Assembly: GCF_000252995.1 (NCBI RefSeq)
Contig: NC_015761.1
Location: forward strand, 1,736,001 to 1,800,000
Source of the DNA: Salmonella bongori NCTC 12419
Lineage (GTDB): Bacteria > Pseudomonadota > Gammaproteobacteria > Enterobacterales > Enterobacteriaceae
Length of the DNA: 64,000 nt
Reading direction: 5' to 3'
Numbering within the stretch: position 1 is the stretch's first letter; every line of letters starts with the position of its first letter. The notes beneath the pieces are model-generated. The model was given only the letters and a program-made list of their open reading frames with translations. It searched no databases and was not told the DNA's origin. The position numbers and the translations under genes are program-made. Below, piece by piece: positions 45,948 to 55,571 of the stretch.

Positions 45948-46637
45948 TCAGAACACATTCACTATCCCCTGCTCTTCCTGCGCACCAAGCAACGCTTTCA
46001 CCTTCGCGACCAATTCATCCAGGCAGGCGTCGCGCATTCCCAGCTTACGTAGTTCCTGATCCAGTGAAAAAAGATACTGTGCATTGGTACCAAGAGGCCC
46101 GCTGGCGGCAGCAATGAGCGGAGCGATAGTCCGGGTGCGCGTATCCGACTCATACAGCGGATGTCGCGGGTCCATAATAAACACCAGAGCATTCACCGTA
46201 CGTCCGTCATCAAGGGTTAACGAACACCATGTGGGTAAATAACAGCCGGTGATCATCTCCCGTTTCCATAACAGCGTTAATTCTTCTTCAAGCGTACTGT
46301 CTGGCAAACGGTACGCCACGCCCGTAGTGCGACCGCCCTCTTTGAGCGCCAGCATTCGTCCCGGCTGACATGCTGTACCACGTCCGGCCGTAAGCCGCAA
46401 ACAAAAGGCCCTATGCCAGCCCTCTAACGTGCCGGTACAGGACTCTTCAAACGTTAAGGCTGGATTCCACATCAGAGAACCGTAACCGAAAATCCAGACG
46501 GCGCTGTCGTTTGGCCGACATGCCAGCGTTGCCGCCAGTGAAACCGCTCGTTGCTCCACCGACCAGAACAACGATTCTTCAATCGCGCCGAATGCCGTTT
46601 TACAATCGGCATTCAATAAAAAATCACGCGTTAACAC
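45948..46637 (-). CDS. chaC: Glutathione-specific gamma-glutamylcyclotransferase ChaC
   Basis: A 229-residue ChaC-family enzyme that cleaves glutathione to 5-oxoproline and Cys-Gly. The VWIFGYGSLMWNP motif is the substrate-binding loop and a catalytic Glu is expected in TTGVAYRLPD region. I choose GTG at 46637 because GGAGG lies 6 bases upstream and the product then matches E. coli ChaC; an ATG at 46697 in frame would add 20 residues. The chaA-chaB-chaC cluster is conserved. Confidence 0.88.
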   Translation of the reverse strand: MLTRDFLLNADCKTAFGAIEESLFWSVEQRAVSLAATLACRPNDSAVWIFGYGSLMWNPALTFEESCTGTLEGWHRAFCLRLTAGRGTACQPGRMLALKEGGRTTGVAYRLPDSTLEEELTLLWKREMITGCYLPTWCSLTLDDGRTVNALVFIMDPRHPLYESDTRTRTIAPLIAAASGPLGTNAQYLFSLDQELRKLGMRDACLDELVAKVKALLGAQEEQGIVNVF

Positions 46638-46834
46638 CCTATACCTCCACCACTGCCCGTTTTCTTGCGCGGCTTTTTCTGACGCTTTCCGGGTCATTTT
46701 TGCTGCTTATTTGGAAACCACCTGCTGGACAATAGGCAATTCATCGTCAGGTTGCAAGCCATTGGGTGTTAAACGGCGTACCGCTGGCGATATTCCGGCA
46801 TAAAAATCAGACTAACGCGTTATCAATACAGCAG

Positions 46835-47065
46835 TTATTTTTTCTTATGCCATTTATCATCCTCGCCTTTTTCATAATCGTTTTTGACCGCCGCCCAGGC
46901 GACTTTATGTGCCGTTTCTTCGCGGCTGGCCTCATCGCGGCGATCGGCTTTATCTTTATACTGCTCCCAGGCGCTATTAAACGCCTCTTTATAAATTTCC
47001 TGGGCATGGGCGGGCAATACGTTTTGCACATTATCAGGTAAATCACTTTTGGCTTTATACGGCAT
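46835..47065 (-). CDS. chaB: ChaB
   Basis: A 76-residue acidic/basic small protein of the ChaB family: MPYKAKSDLPDNVQNVLP and a helix-rich middle, ending KWHKKK. ChaB is reported as a cation-transport regulator for ChaA, on weak evidence. GGAGG lies upstream of the ATG at 47065. An in-frame ATG at 47119 is rejected as it adds 18 residues. Confidence 0.92.
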   Translation of the reverse strand: MPYKAKSDLPDNVQNVLPAHAQEIYKEAFNSAWEQYKDKADRRDEASREETAHKVAWAAVKNDYEKGEDDKWHKKK

Positions 47066-47331
47066 CGCAGCCTCCTTTTTCATGGAAAACATTAAGTGTG
47101 GTAAACAATGCGTTATCACGCCAGTCGAGGAGGATTTTTGCTTTTTATGGAAATTAACTTTTTGTTATTTAAATACTGTTAAAACAAGATGCTTGTTTTA
47201 CTGACCTTGAAAGAAAAAAATCGACTACGCCGTAAAACTACGTAAAAAACCACTAAAAAAATACAAATTTCTGCTATTTTTACCTTCTTTACTCTTTCCA
47301 AAATATTATCACCTGTACAAGGGAGACCTTA

Positions 47332-48432
47332 ATGACACATGCCTGTGAGGCGGTGAAAACCCGCCATAAGGAGACCACGCTTATTTTCCCGGTTCTGGCG
47401 CTGGTGGTGCTGTTCCTTTGGGGAAGCAGCCAGTCACTACCAGTGGTTATTGGCACCAATATCCTTGCACTTATTGGTATTTTAAGCAGCGCATTTAGCG
47501 TTGTCCGCCATGCGGATGTATTAGCTCACCGACTCGGCGAACCCTACGGCTCGCTCATTTTAAGCTTATCCGTCGTTATTCTTGAGGTAAGTTTAATTTC
47601 CGCGCTGATGGCGACCGGTGATGCCGCTCCGACACTTATGCGTGATACGCTCTATTCCATCATTATGATTGTTACCGGGGGACTGGTCGGTTTCTCGTTG
47701 TTGTTGGGCGGACGTAAATTCGCGACCCAATATATGAATTTATTTGGGATTAAGCAGTACCTTATTGCGCTGTTTCCGCTGGCGATTATTGTACTGGTTT
47801 TTCCTGTCGCATTACCGCAGGCAAATTTCTCTACCGGACAGGCGTTATTGGTGGCGTTAATATCCGCCGCGATGTACGGCGTTTTTTTGTTGATTCAAAC
47901 TAAAACCCACCAGAGCTTATTTATTTATGAGCATGAAGATGAAGGCGATGATGGCAATCCGCACCACGGAAAACCCTCAGCGCACAGCAGCATCTGGCAT
48001 GCTGTCTGGCTGCTCATTCATTTAGTTGCTGTCATCGCCGTGACAAAAATGAACGCCAGCCCGCTGGAAGCGCTGCTGACCAGCATGAACGCCCCGGTCG
48101 CTTTTACCGGTTTCCTGGTGGCGCTGTTAATCCTCTCGCCGGAAGGGCTGGGGGCGCTGAAGGCTGTGTTAAATAATCAGGTCCAACGGGCAATGAATCT
48201 CTTCTTCGGCTCGGTGCTGGCGACGATTTCATTAACCGTGCCGGTAGTCACGCTTATTGCATGGGCGACCGGCAATGATCTGATATTTGCCTTAGGCGCG
48301 CCGGAAATGGTGGTGATGGTGGCCTCATTAGTACTGTGCCATATTTCGTTCTCTACCGGACGCACGAATGTGCTGAACGGCGCGGCGCATCTGGCGCTGT
48401 TTGCCGCCTATCTGATGACCATATTTGCCTGA
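47332..48432 (+). CDS. chaA: Sodium-potassium/proton antiporter ChaA
   Basis: A 366-residue, about eleven-helix CaCA-superfamily antiporter that exports Na+, K+ and Ca2+ in exchange for protons. Two conserved acidic repeat regions are visible (LSVVILEVSLISALM and LLILSPEGLGALKAV). A charged cytoplasmic loop, HEDEGDDGNPHHGK, separates the halves. GGGAGACC precedes the ATG. Confidence 0.96.
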   Translation: MTHACEAVKTRHKETTLIFPVLALVVLFLWGSSQSLPVVIGTNILALIGILSSAFSVVRHADVLAHRLGEPYGSLILSLSVVILEVSLISALMATGDAAPTLMRDTLYSIIMIVTGGLVGFSLLLGGRKFATQYMNLFGIKQYLIALFPLAIIVLVFPVALPQANFSTGQALLVALISAAMYGVFLLIQTKTHQSLFIYEHEDEGDDGNPHHGKPSAHSSIWHAVWLLIHLVAVIAVTKMNASPLEALLTSMNAPVAFTGFLVALLILSPEGLGALKAVLNNQVQRAMNLFFGSVLATISLTVPVVTLIAWATGNDLIFALGAPEMVVMVASLVLCHISFSTGRTNVLNGAAHLALFAAYLMTIFA

Positions 48433-48459
48433 AAAAAAGCCGGATAGCGCTTATCCGGC
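48432..48459 (-). terminator. Terminator of kdsA (minus strand), also after chaA
   Basis: GCCGGATA and TATCCGGC (8 bp) form a hairpin; on the minus strand seven Ts follow, giving a strong terminator for kdsA. On the plus strand it lies right after chaA. Confidence 0.85.
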
Positions 48460-48481
48460 CTATACCAGCAAAAAACAGCAA

Positions 48482-49336
48482 TTAGTTCTCGGTATCCAGC
48501 TCGTCGAAGCTTTTCACCAAATCATCAATCGCTTTCATCTGCGTCAGGAACTGTTCCAGCTTAGCCAGCGGCAGCGCAGAGGGACCGTCACACTTCGCAT
48601 TAGCCGGATCCGGATGTGATTCCAGGAATAGTCCCGCCAGACCGACGGCCATACCAGCACGCGCCAGCTCGGTCACCTGACCGCGGCGTCCGCCAGAGGC
48701 GGCGCCAAACGGGTCGCGACATTGCAGCGCGTGAGTAACGTCGAAAATTACCGGACAGTTACCGGACACTTTCTTCATCACGCCAAAGCCCAGCATATCC
48801 ACAACCAGATTGTCATAGCCAAAGTTCGCGCCGCGATCGCACAGAATTACCTTATCGTTGCCGCCTTCATGGAATTTATCCACGATATTACCCATCTGAC
48901 CCGGGCTAACGAATTGCGGTTTTTTCACGTTAATCACCGCGCCAGTTTTCGCCATCGCTTCTACCAGATCGGTCTGGCGCGCCAGAAATGCCGGGAGCTG
49001 AATCACGTCTACCACATCAGCAACAGGCTGCGCCTGGCTGGCTTCGTGAACGTCGGTGATCACTTTTACGCCAAATGTCTGTTTAAGCTCCTGGAAAATC
49101 TTCATCCCCTCTTCCAGGCCCGGTCCACGGTAAGAGTGAATAGAGGAACGGTTAGCTTTATCAAAAGAGGCTTTGAACACGTAGGGAATACCCAGCTTCT
49201 GGGTAACGGTCACATAGTGCTCACAAATGCGCATTGCCAGATCGCGTGACTCCAGTACGTTCATACCGCCAAACAGCACAAACGGCAGGTCATTTGCCAC
49301 CTTAATGTCGCCAATGTTAACCACTTTTTGTTTCAT
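48482..49336 (-). CDS. kdsA: KDO-8-phosphate synthase
   Basis: A 284-residue TIM-barrel enzyme that condenses PEP and arabinose-5-phosphate to KDO-8-P for lipopolysaccharide. Motifs include KASFDKANRSS, the PEP-binding HALQCRDPFGAASGGRR and FLESHPDPANAKCDGPSALPL. It is the last gene of the hemA-prfA-prmC-sirB2-sirB1-kdsA unit. Confidence 0.97.
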   Translation of the reverse strand: MKQKVVNIGDIKVANDLPFVLFGGMNVLESRDLAMRICEHYVTVTQKLGIPYVFKASFDKANRSSIHSYRGPGLEEGMKIFQELKQTFGVKVITDVHEASQAQPVADVVDVIQLPAFLARQTDLVEAMAKTGAVINVKKPQFVSPGQMGNIVDKFHEGGNDKVILCDRGANFGYDNLVVDMLGFGVMKKVSGNCPVIFDVTHALQCRDPFGAASGGRRGQVTELARAGMAVGLAGLFLESHPDPANAKCDGPSALPLAKLEQFLTQMKAIDDLVKSFDELDTEN

Positions 49337-49373
49337 AGGATCGCCTTACACTTATAGGTAAAATGTCGGTTAA

Positions 49374-50183
49374 TTAATGCAGAACAATTTGCTTGTGCGC
49401 AATGGTATTGATCTGCGCACGAATCATTTCGCTGATCGGATCTTCCGGGCATTGCTCAACGAAATAGCTTAAATCGGTCAGCGCAACGTGCTCACACTCA
49501 AGTTGCGCGTAGATCAATCCGCGGTCACGGATCTCGTAAGGATCTTCTGGATTAAATTGCAACAATGCTTCGCTAACGCGTAGCGCCAGCTCCATTTGCC
49601 TCTCCTCCATCAAGGAAGATTTCAGCGTGTCCAGTAGCTTACGGATCACTTCAGCATTATCGGCCTCGTCCAAATCTTCGTTAAACAGTTCGGCGACCGG
49701 ACTAATATTGCCTTTTAACCAGACTTCCAGCGTATGTTCATCCAGTGTCTCACCGTTAAACGGGTTAATCAGCCACATTTCTCCTTCCAGCGATTCAATG
49801 CGCAAAATCAGCTGTGTCGGGAAGATAACAGGCACCAGCGGCAGATCGAGACGGTTTGCTATCCATAATAAGATAGCGCCCAGCGATACCGCACTCCCCT
49901 GGCGGTTCTGCAGAACTTTATCGAGCCATAAGGCATCAGAAAGACGGTAGACGCCGCGGGAGTCCGTAAACCCCCACTCGCCGTAAAAAAGCGCCAGCAA
50001 TTTTTCCAGTTGCTCATCCTGAGACAGGAGCTGGCTAATTTCTTCGTGCGCCAGACTGACCAGACGTTCCAGTTCGTCGTAGACAAACTGCGTGGGAAAA
50101 TCCGGGCGAATCATCTCAGATGCCAGGATCATACCTTCACACAGCGGCGCATTATTAAATTCGAAATCAGCTAACGACCTCAT
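49374..50183 (-). CDS. sirB1: SirB1 transglutaminase-like / TPR protein
   Basis: A 269-residue protein with a transglutaminase-like N-terminal domain (VSLGAILLWIANRLDLPLVPV) and TPR-like helices at the C terminus. In Salmonella it is named SirB1 (YchA in E. coli). It starts 3 bases after sirB2. An effect on invasion-gene regulation is reported for sirB; the mechanism is unknown. Confidence 0.9.
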   Translation of the reverse strand: MRSLADFEFNNAPLCEGMILASEMIRPDFPTQFVYDELERLVSLAHEEISQLLSQDEQLEKLLALFYGEWGFTDSRGVYRLSDALWLDKVLQNRQGSAVSLGAILLWIANRLDLPLVPVIFPTQLILRIESLEGEMWLINPFNGETLDEHTLEVWLKGNISPVAELFNEDLDEADNAEVIRKLLDTLKSSLMEERQMELALRVSEALLQFNPEDPYEIRDRGLIYAQLECEHVALTDLSYFVEQCPEDPISEMIRAQINTIAHKQIVLH

Positions 50184-50186
50184 GAC

Positions 50187-50576
50187 TTACCCCAGTAACG
50201 GTATTTTTGTGGTGGCGAGTTTAATGATGATGTACAGCACCACCAACGCCAGCGGGAAAGCGATGAAACGCGCCTGCTGACTACGCGCCTGACGGTAATC
50301 AAGCGCAATAAAACCCAAAACGATGTAGATGATAACGCCAAACAGTTTTTCAGTCAGCCACGACCCCGACTCTGTGAATGGCAGGATGTGCGTTTTAACG
50401 ATTAACCCTATGCCACTAAGCAGTAACAGGGTATCGATAACAGGAGGCGCGATTCGCGTCCAGCGCGCAGCGGCCAACGCATGGCCGCAATAGCGCCACC
50501 AGTAACGGGCAACAAACAAGCCGACGGAAAGGACAATGCAAACAAGGTGTAACGTGAGCAGCATCGCAGTCGTCAT
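50187..50576 (-). CDS. sirB2: SirB2 membrane protein
   Basis: A 129-residue protein with four transmembrane segments of the SirB (YchQ) family. It overlaps prmC by 4 bases and is followed by sirB1 3 bases later. Function unknown. Confidence 0.92.
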   Translation of the reverse strand: MTTAMLLTLHLVCIVLSVGLFVARYWWRYCGHALAAARWTRIAPPVIDTLLLLSGIGLIVKTHILPFTESGSWLTEKLFGVIIYIVLGFIALDYRQARSQQARFIAFPLALVVLYIIIKLATTKIPLLG

Positions 50577-51409
50577 GGCGTAGAACGTCCGCAGGTGACG
50601 CGTTCATTACCACCATAATCACGACACGTTTCTACGTCTGAGTATCCGGCCTGTTGGAACGCCGCTCTTACCGCGTCGCCCTGTTGCCAACCATGCTCTA
50701 ACAGCAGGTAGCCACCCGGTGTTAATACCTGACGGGCATGGTCAATAATATGGATAATATCCGCCATGCCGTTTGCGTCCGCCACCAGTGCAGAGAGTGG
50801 TTCAAAGCGTACGTCGCCCTCGGCAAGATGCGGGTCCTGCGCGTCAATATAGGGCGGATTACTGACAATCATGTCAAATCGCTGTCCCGGTAACGCGCTA
50901 AACCAATAACTTTGCAGTATACGCACATTCCGGATAGCCAGATGTTCAGCATTGCGTCTCGCCAGCGCGACCGCATCAGGCATACGATCGACCGCAGTCA
51001 CATCGCAATCCGGTCGCTCGCTGGCCAGCGCCAGCGCAATCGCGCCAGTTCCGGTGCCTAAATCCAGAATATGGCATTTTTTCGCAGGCAACCGCGCCAG
51101 CGCCTGTTCAACCAGACATTCGGTATCCGGGCGAGGGATAAGCGTAGCGGGAGAAACAAACAGCGGCAACGACCAGAATTCACGAACCCCCGTCAGATGC
51201 GCAACCGGCTCTCCCTGTTTACGCCGCTGTAACAGCGCCTCCAGCTGTTGTTGCTGGGCGTCGGTAAGCGGCGTTTCACCAAAGGCCATAATATACGTCC
51301 GTCCCTTGCCCGTAACGTACTCAAGCAGGATCTCCGCGTCGCGCCGGGGACTGTCGCTATCTCTGAGTTGGTTTACCGCCTCACGCAGCCAGTGCTGAAA
51401 ATCCATCAT
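50573..51409 (-). CDS. prmC: Release-factor glutamine methyltransferase
   Basis: A 278-residue SAM-dependent enzyme that methylates the Gln of the GGQ motif in PrfA and PrfB. It has the DLGTGTGAIALALA SAM motif and the IVSNPPYID catalytic motif. Two adjacent start codons are possible: ATG 51409 overlapping the prfA stop, or ATG 51406; the shorter gives the E. coli length of 277. Confidence 0.96.
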   Translation of the reverse strand: MMDFQHWLREAVNQLRDSDSPRRDAEILLEYVTGKGRTYIMAFGETPLTDAQQQQLEALLQRRKQGEPVAHLTGVREFWSLPLFVSPATLIPRPDTECLVEQALARLPAKKCHILDLGTGTGAIALALASERPDCDVTAVDRMPDAVALARRNAEHLAIRNVRILQSYWFSALPGQRFDMIVSNPPYIDAQDPHLAEGDVRFEPLSALVADANGMADIIHIIDHARQVLTPGGYLLLEHGWQQGDAVRAAFQQAGYSDVETCRDYGGNERVTCGRSTP

Positions 51410-52488
51410 TCCTGCTCAGACAACGCGGCTAACAGGTCTGCCTGGTGTTCCTGCACAATCGGTTCGATGAGCATATCCAGCTTACCTTCCATCGTTTCAT
51501 CAAGGCGATATAACGTCAGGTTAATGCGATGATCGGTCACGCGTCCCTGCGGGAAGTTGTAGGTGCGGTTACGATCGCTGCGATCGCCGCTACCCAGCAG
51601 ATTGCGGCGCGTTGACGCTTCGGCCTGCTGGCGTTTTGCCGTTTCAGCGGCGTGAATGCGCGCCCCAAGCACCGAGAGCGCTTTCGCTTTGTTTTTATGC
51701 TGCGAACGCTCATCCTGGCATTCCACGACAATCCCGGTCGGCAAGTGGGTAATACGGATAGCGGAGTCGGTGGTGTTAACGTGCTGACCGCCCGCGCCGG
51801 AAGAACGAAACGTATCAATGCGCAGATCCGCCGGGTTAATATCCGGCAGCTCGGCTTCCGGTAGCTCCGGCATCACAGCGACGGTACAGGCGGAGGTATG
51901 GATACGCCCCTGCGACTCGGTCGCCGGTACACGCTGTACGCGGTGTCCGCCGGACTCGAATTTCAGTCGGCCATACACGCCGTCGCCACTGATTTTGGCG
52001 ATAATTTCTTTATAACCGCCATGCTCGCCTTCGCTCATGCTCATGATCTCCACCCGCCAGCGACGCGCTTCGGCATAGCGGCTGTACATGCGGAACAGAT
52101 CGCCGGCAAACAGTGCGGCTTCGTCGCCGCCGGTACCGGCGCGAACTTCAAGGAACGCGTTTCGCTCATCGTCCGGATCTTTCGGCAGTAACAGTACCTG
52201 CAACTGTTGCTCCAGTTGTTCGCTTTTCTCTTTCGCTTCGCGCAGTTCTTCCTGCGCCATTTCTCGCATTTCAGGATCGTCGAGCATTTGCTGTGCCGTC
52301 TCGATATCATCCTGAACCTGTTGCCAGTCCGTAAAACAGCGAGAAACATCGCTTAATTGTGCATATTCGCGCGACAATGCACGAAAGCGGTCCTGATCGG
52401 CGATAATTCCCGCATCGCCCAGCAATGCCTGTACTTCCTCATGGCGTTCGTGCAGGGCTTCCAGTTTGGCAACGATAGAAGGCTTCAT
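51406..52488 (-). CDS. prfA: Peptide chain release factor 1
   Basis: A 360-residue class I release factor for UAA and UAG. PAT (in VPATESQGR) is the codon-recognition tripeptide, and GAGGQHVNTTDSA carries the GGQ motif, substrate of PrmC encoded next door. It starts 41 bases after hemA. Confidence 0.98.
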   Translation of the reverse strand: MKPSIVAKLEALHERHEEVQALLGDAGIIADQDRFRALSREYAQLSDVSRCFTDWQQVQDDIETAQQMLDDPEMREMAQEELREAKEKSEQLEQQLQVLLLPKDPDDERNAFLEVRAGTGGDEAALFAGDLFRMYSRYAEARRWRVEIMSMSEGEHGGYKEIIAKISGDGVYGRLKFESGGHRVQRVPATESQGRIHTSACTVAVMPELPEAELPDINPADLRIDTFRSSGAGGQHVNTTDSAIRITHLPTGIVVECQDERSQHKNKAKALSVLGARIHAAETAKRQQAEASTRRNLLGSGDRSDRNRTYNFPQGRVTDHRINLTLYRLDETMEGKLDMLIEPIVQEHQADLLAALSEQE

Positions 52489-52529
52489 AGGCGTAAATTC
52501 ACCCTGTAAAAAAGTGGTAGTGTGTGCTG

Positions 52530-53786
52530 CTACTCCAGCCCGAGGCTGTCGCGCAGAATATTCAGGCGTTCGTCATCCCCGTCACGGGCAGCCTGTTGAA
52601 GTGATTTCGTTGGCGCATGAATCAGGCGATTGGTCAGTTTCCATGCCAGATCCTGCAAGATGGCTTGCGCATCGCCGCCCTGTTGAAGGGCCGACAGCGC
52701 TTTGGCAGTCAGTTCGTCGCGAATCTGCTCCGAATGACTACGGTATTCCCGAATGGTTTCGCTGGCCCCCTGGGCACGCAGCCAGGCCATAAATTCGCTG
52801 GCTTCCTGCTCAACAATGGTTTCCGCTTCTACCGCCGCAGCCTGGCGCTGCGCCAGGTTATGCGAAATGATGCTCTGTAAATCGTCGACACTATAAAGAT
52901 AAGCGTTCGCCAGTTTGCCGACTTCCGGCTCAACATCGCGCGGTACGGCGATATCCACCAGCAACATGGGCTGGTTACGACGGCTTTTTAATGCGCGCTC
53001 TACCATGCCTTTACCGATAATCGGCAGCGGGCTGGCGGTCGAACTGATAATAATATCCGCATCCTGCAAACGTGCGTCGATATCGCTTAACGAGATAACC
53101 TCAGCGCCCACTTCATCTGCCAGTACCTGCGCGCGCTCGCGGGTTCGGTTGGCGATAATCATCTTTTGTACTTTATGCTCGCGCAGGTGACGCGCCACCA
53201 GTTCAATCGTTTCGCCCGCGCCAACTAACAGTACAGTGACCGTCGAGAGCGATTCAAAGATCTGGCGGGCGAGCGTACAGGCGGCAAATGCGACAGAAAC
53301 GGCGCTGGCGCCGATATCGGTTTCAGTTCGTACGCGTTTGGCGACGGAAAAAGACTTCTGAAACATGCGTTCCAGCGCGCTGGCATTAAGGTGGCCCTTT
53401 TGCGAATCCGCAAACGCTTTTTTCACTTGCCCGAGGATTTGCGGTTCGCCCAGCACCAGCGAATCCAGACCGCTGGCGACGCGCATCAGGTGGCTGACGG
53501 CGTCGTTATCCTGATGCCAGTACAGGCTGTTACGCAGATCGTCTTCGTTCAGATTATGGTAATCGCACAACCAGCGGATCAGAGCTTCTTGCAGATTATC
53601 CTGCTCTTCCACGCTGAGATACAGCTCTGTACGATTACAGGTTGACAGCACTACCCCACCCTGCACCATTGGCTGCGCGAGCAGGCTGTCCAGCGCCTGA
53701 TCGAGGGTATCCGGCGAAAACGTTACGCGTTCTCGCAGCGATACAGGTGCCGTTTTATGGTTAATACCGAGCGCTAAAAGGGTCAT
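52530..53786 (-). CDS. hemA: Glutamyl-tRNA reductase
   Basis: A 418-residue enzyme that reduces glutamyl-tRNA to glutamate-1-semialdehyde, first step of haem synthesis. Cys50 in VVLSTCNRTELY is the catalytic nucleophile. The N terminus MTLLALGINHKTA is the known Lon/ClpAP degradation signal of Salmonella HemA. It heads the operon. Confidence 0.97.
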   Translation of the reverse strand: MTLLALGINHKTAPVSLRERVTFSPDTLDQALDSLLAQPMVQGGVVLSTCNRTELYLSVEEQDNLQEALIRWLCDYHNLNEDDLRNSLYWHQDNDAVSHLMRVASGLDSLVLGEPQILGQVKKAFADSQKGHLNASALERMFQKSFSVAKRVRTETDIGASAVSVAFAACTLARQIFESLSTVTVLLVGAGETIELVARHLREHKVQKMIIANRTRERAQVLADEVGAEVISLSDIDARLQDADIIISSTASPLPIIGKGMVERALKSRRNQPMLLVDIAVPRDVEPEVGKLANAYLYSVDDLQSIISHNLAQRQAAAVEAETIVEQEASEFMAWLRAQGASETIREYRSHSEQIRDELTAKALSALQQGGDAQAILQDLAWKLTNRLIHAPTKSLQQAARDGDDERLNILRDSLGLE

Positions 53787-54099
53787 GTCTGCGGGAGTAG
53801 TACCAGCGTTGATATGGTTAGTCTGCTTGCATCATACAGGATGCGCGTGGTCAATAAAAGAGAGGGCCCCCTTTTGGAGTAATTGGCGGCGCTCGCTAAT
53901 TTGATGATTTAAGACAACTTGAAAGTAGACGATGTTACCAGGCGGCGCTAGCATTAAGGGTTATAACTGCAACCGATAGCAAAATTTTGCCGCATTGCGG
54001 CGCAAGCGTTTTTGCGGACTGGAGGTTCAGTTTTCAGGTCTGATAAGCGTAACGCCATCAGGCAATTATTGCACCGTATCACAAGGATTCGTCATTATT
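53787..54099. promoter_or_regulatory. hemA-lolB divergent intergenic region
   Basis: About 310 bases with the two divergent promoters. A short C-rich and A-rich stretch (53860-53880) is notable, but no clear regulator site or ORF is visible. Confidence 0.5.
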
Positions 54100-54723
54100 A
54101 TGACCCTGCCCGATTTTCGCCTGATTCGCCTGCTGCCGCTGGCAAGCCTGGTTCTCACTGCCTGTACGCTCCCTGTGCATAAAGGCCCAGGTAAAAGCCC
54201 GGATTCGCCTCAGTGGCGTCAGCATCAGCAAGAGGTGCGTCATCTGAATCAATACCAGACGCGCGGCGCCTTTGCTTACCTCTCTGATGATCAGAAAGTC
54301 TATGCGCGCTTCTTCTGGCAACAGACCGGACAGGATCGCTATCGTCTGCTGCTCACCAACCCACTGGGCAGCACCGAACTGGAGCTTAACGCCCAGCCGG
54401 GTAACGTCCAGTTGGTGGATAACAAGGGTCAGCGTTATACCGCCGATGACGCCGAAGAGATGATCGGCAAGCTCACCGGGATGCCGATTCCGTTAAACAG
54501 CCTGCGCCAGTGGATCCTCGGCCTGCCAGGCGATGCCACTGACTACAAACTGGACGACCAGTACCGCCTGAGCGAAGTGAACTACCGCCAGGATGGTAAA
54601 AACTGGAAAGTGGTTTACGGTGGCTATGACAGCAAAACGCAGCCTGCCATGCCAGCCAATATGGAGCTTTCAGACGGCAGTCAGCGCATTAAGCTGAAAA
54701 TGGATAACTGGATTGTGAAATGA
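54100..54723 (+). CDS. lolB: Outer-membrane lipoprotein receptor LolB
   Basis: A 207-residue lipoprotein. The lipobox LVLTAC puts the lipidated Cys at residue 22. The body is the half-barrel that accepts lipoproteins from LolA and inserts them into the outer membrane. The start at 54100 gives a standard signal peptide; an in-frame upstream ATG at 53995 is unlikely. ispE overlaps its end by 4 bases. Confidence 0.96.
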   Translation: MTLPDFRLIRLLPLASLVLTACTLPVHKGPGKSPDSPQWRQHQQEVRHLNQYQTRGAFAYLSDDQKVYARFFWQQTGQDRYRLLLTNPLGSTELELNAQPGNVQLVDNKGQRYTADDAEEMIGKLTGMPIPLNSLRQWILGLPGDATDYKLDDQYRLSEVNYRQDGKNWKVVYGGYDSKTQPAMPANMELSDGSQRIKLKMDNWIVK

Positions 54724-55571
54724 AGACCCACTGGCCCTCCCCGGCAAAACTCAATCTGTTTTTATATATCACCGGGCAGCGTGCGGACGGCTACCACACG
54801 CTGCAAACGTTGTTTCAGTTCCTTGATTACGGCGACACTCTCCATATCGAACCGCGTCGCGACGGGGAAATCCATTTATTAACCCCGGTAAATGGTGTTG
54901 AAAATGAAGACAACCTGATCATCCGCGCCGCGCGGCTATTGGTGAAAACCGCCTCGGAAAGTGGACGTCTTTCCGCCGGAAGCGGCGCGGATATCAGCAT
55001 TGAGAAGCGTTTGCCGATGGGCGGCGGTCTGGGCGGCGGTTCGTCTAACGCCGCGACCGTTCTGGTGGCGCTCAATCACCTTTGGCAATGCGGGCTTTCC
55101 ATTGATGAACTGGCAACACTTGGTCTGACGCTCGGCGCAGATGTCCCGGTCTTTATTCGTGGTCACGCCGCTTTTGCTGAAGGCGTGGGCGAAATATTAA
55201 CGCCCGTGAGCCCGCCGGAAAAATGGTATCTGGTGGCACATCCAGGCGTCAGTATTCCGACGCCGGTTATCTTTAAAGATCCTCAATTGCCGCGCAATAC
55301 GCCAAAAAGGTCAATAGACACGTTACTAAAATGTGAATTCAGCAATGATTGCGAGGTTATCGCAAGAAAACGTTTTCGCGAGGTTGATGCGGCGCTTTCC
55401 TGGCTGTTAGAATACGCGCCGTCGCGCCTGACTGGGACAGGGGCCTGTGTCTTTGCTGAATTTGATACAGAGTCTCATGCTCGCCAGGTGCTTGAGCAAG
55501 CCCCGGAATGGCTCAATGGCTTTGTGGCGAAAGGCGTCAACCTTTCCCCCTTGTACAAAGAGTTACTCTAA
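54720..55571 (+). CDS. ispE: 4-diphosphocytidyl-2-C-methyl-D-erythritol kinase
   Basis: A 283-residue GHMP kinase of the MEP isoprenoid pathway. The ATP loop is PMGGGLGGGSSNAATVL, and the catalytic Asp is expected in GADVPVF. It is coupled to lolB and is followed by prs after 267 bases. It carries the PurR-like palindrome for prs at 55366 within its coding sequence. Confidence 0.97.
   Translation: MKTHWPSPAKLNLFLYITGQRADGYHTLQTLFQFLDYGDTLHIEPRRDGEIHLLTPVNGVENEDNLIIRAARLLVKTASESGRLSAGSGADISIEKRLPMGGGLGGGSSNAATVLVALNHLWQCGLSIDELATLGLTLGADVPVFIRGHAAFAEGVGEILTPVSPPEKWYLVAHPGVSIPTPVIFKDPQLPRNTPKRSIDTLLKCEFSNDCEVIARKRFREVDAALSWLLEYAPSRLTGTGACVFAEFDTESHARQVLEQAPEWLNGFVAKGVNLSPLYKELL
55362..55381 (+). 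promoter_or_regulatory. PurR-like operator of prs inside ispE
   Basis: GAAAACGTTTTC at 55366-55377 is a perfect 12-bp palindrome containing AAACGTTT, the core of the PurR consensus. prs is known to be PurR-regulated in E. coli from a site upstream of its long leader. Confidence 0.65.
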
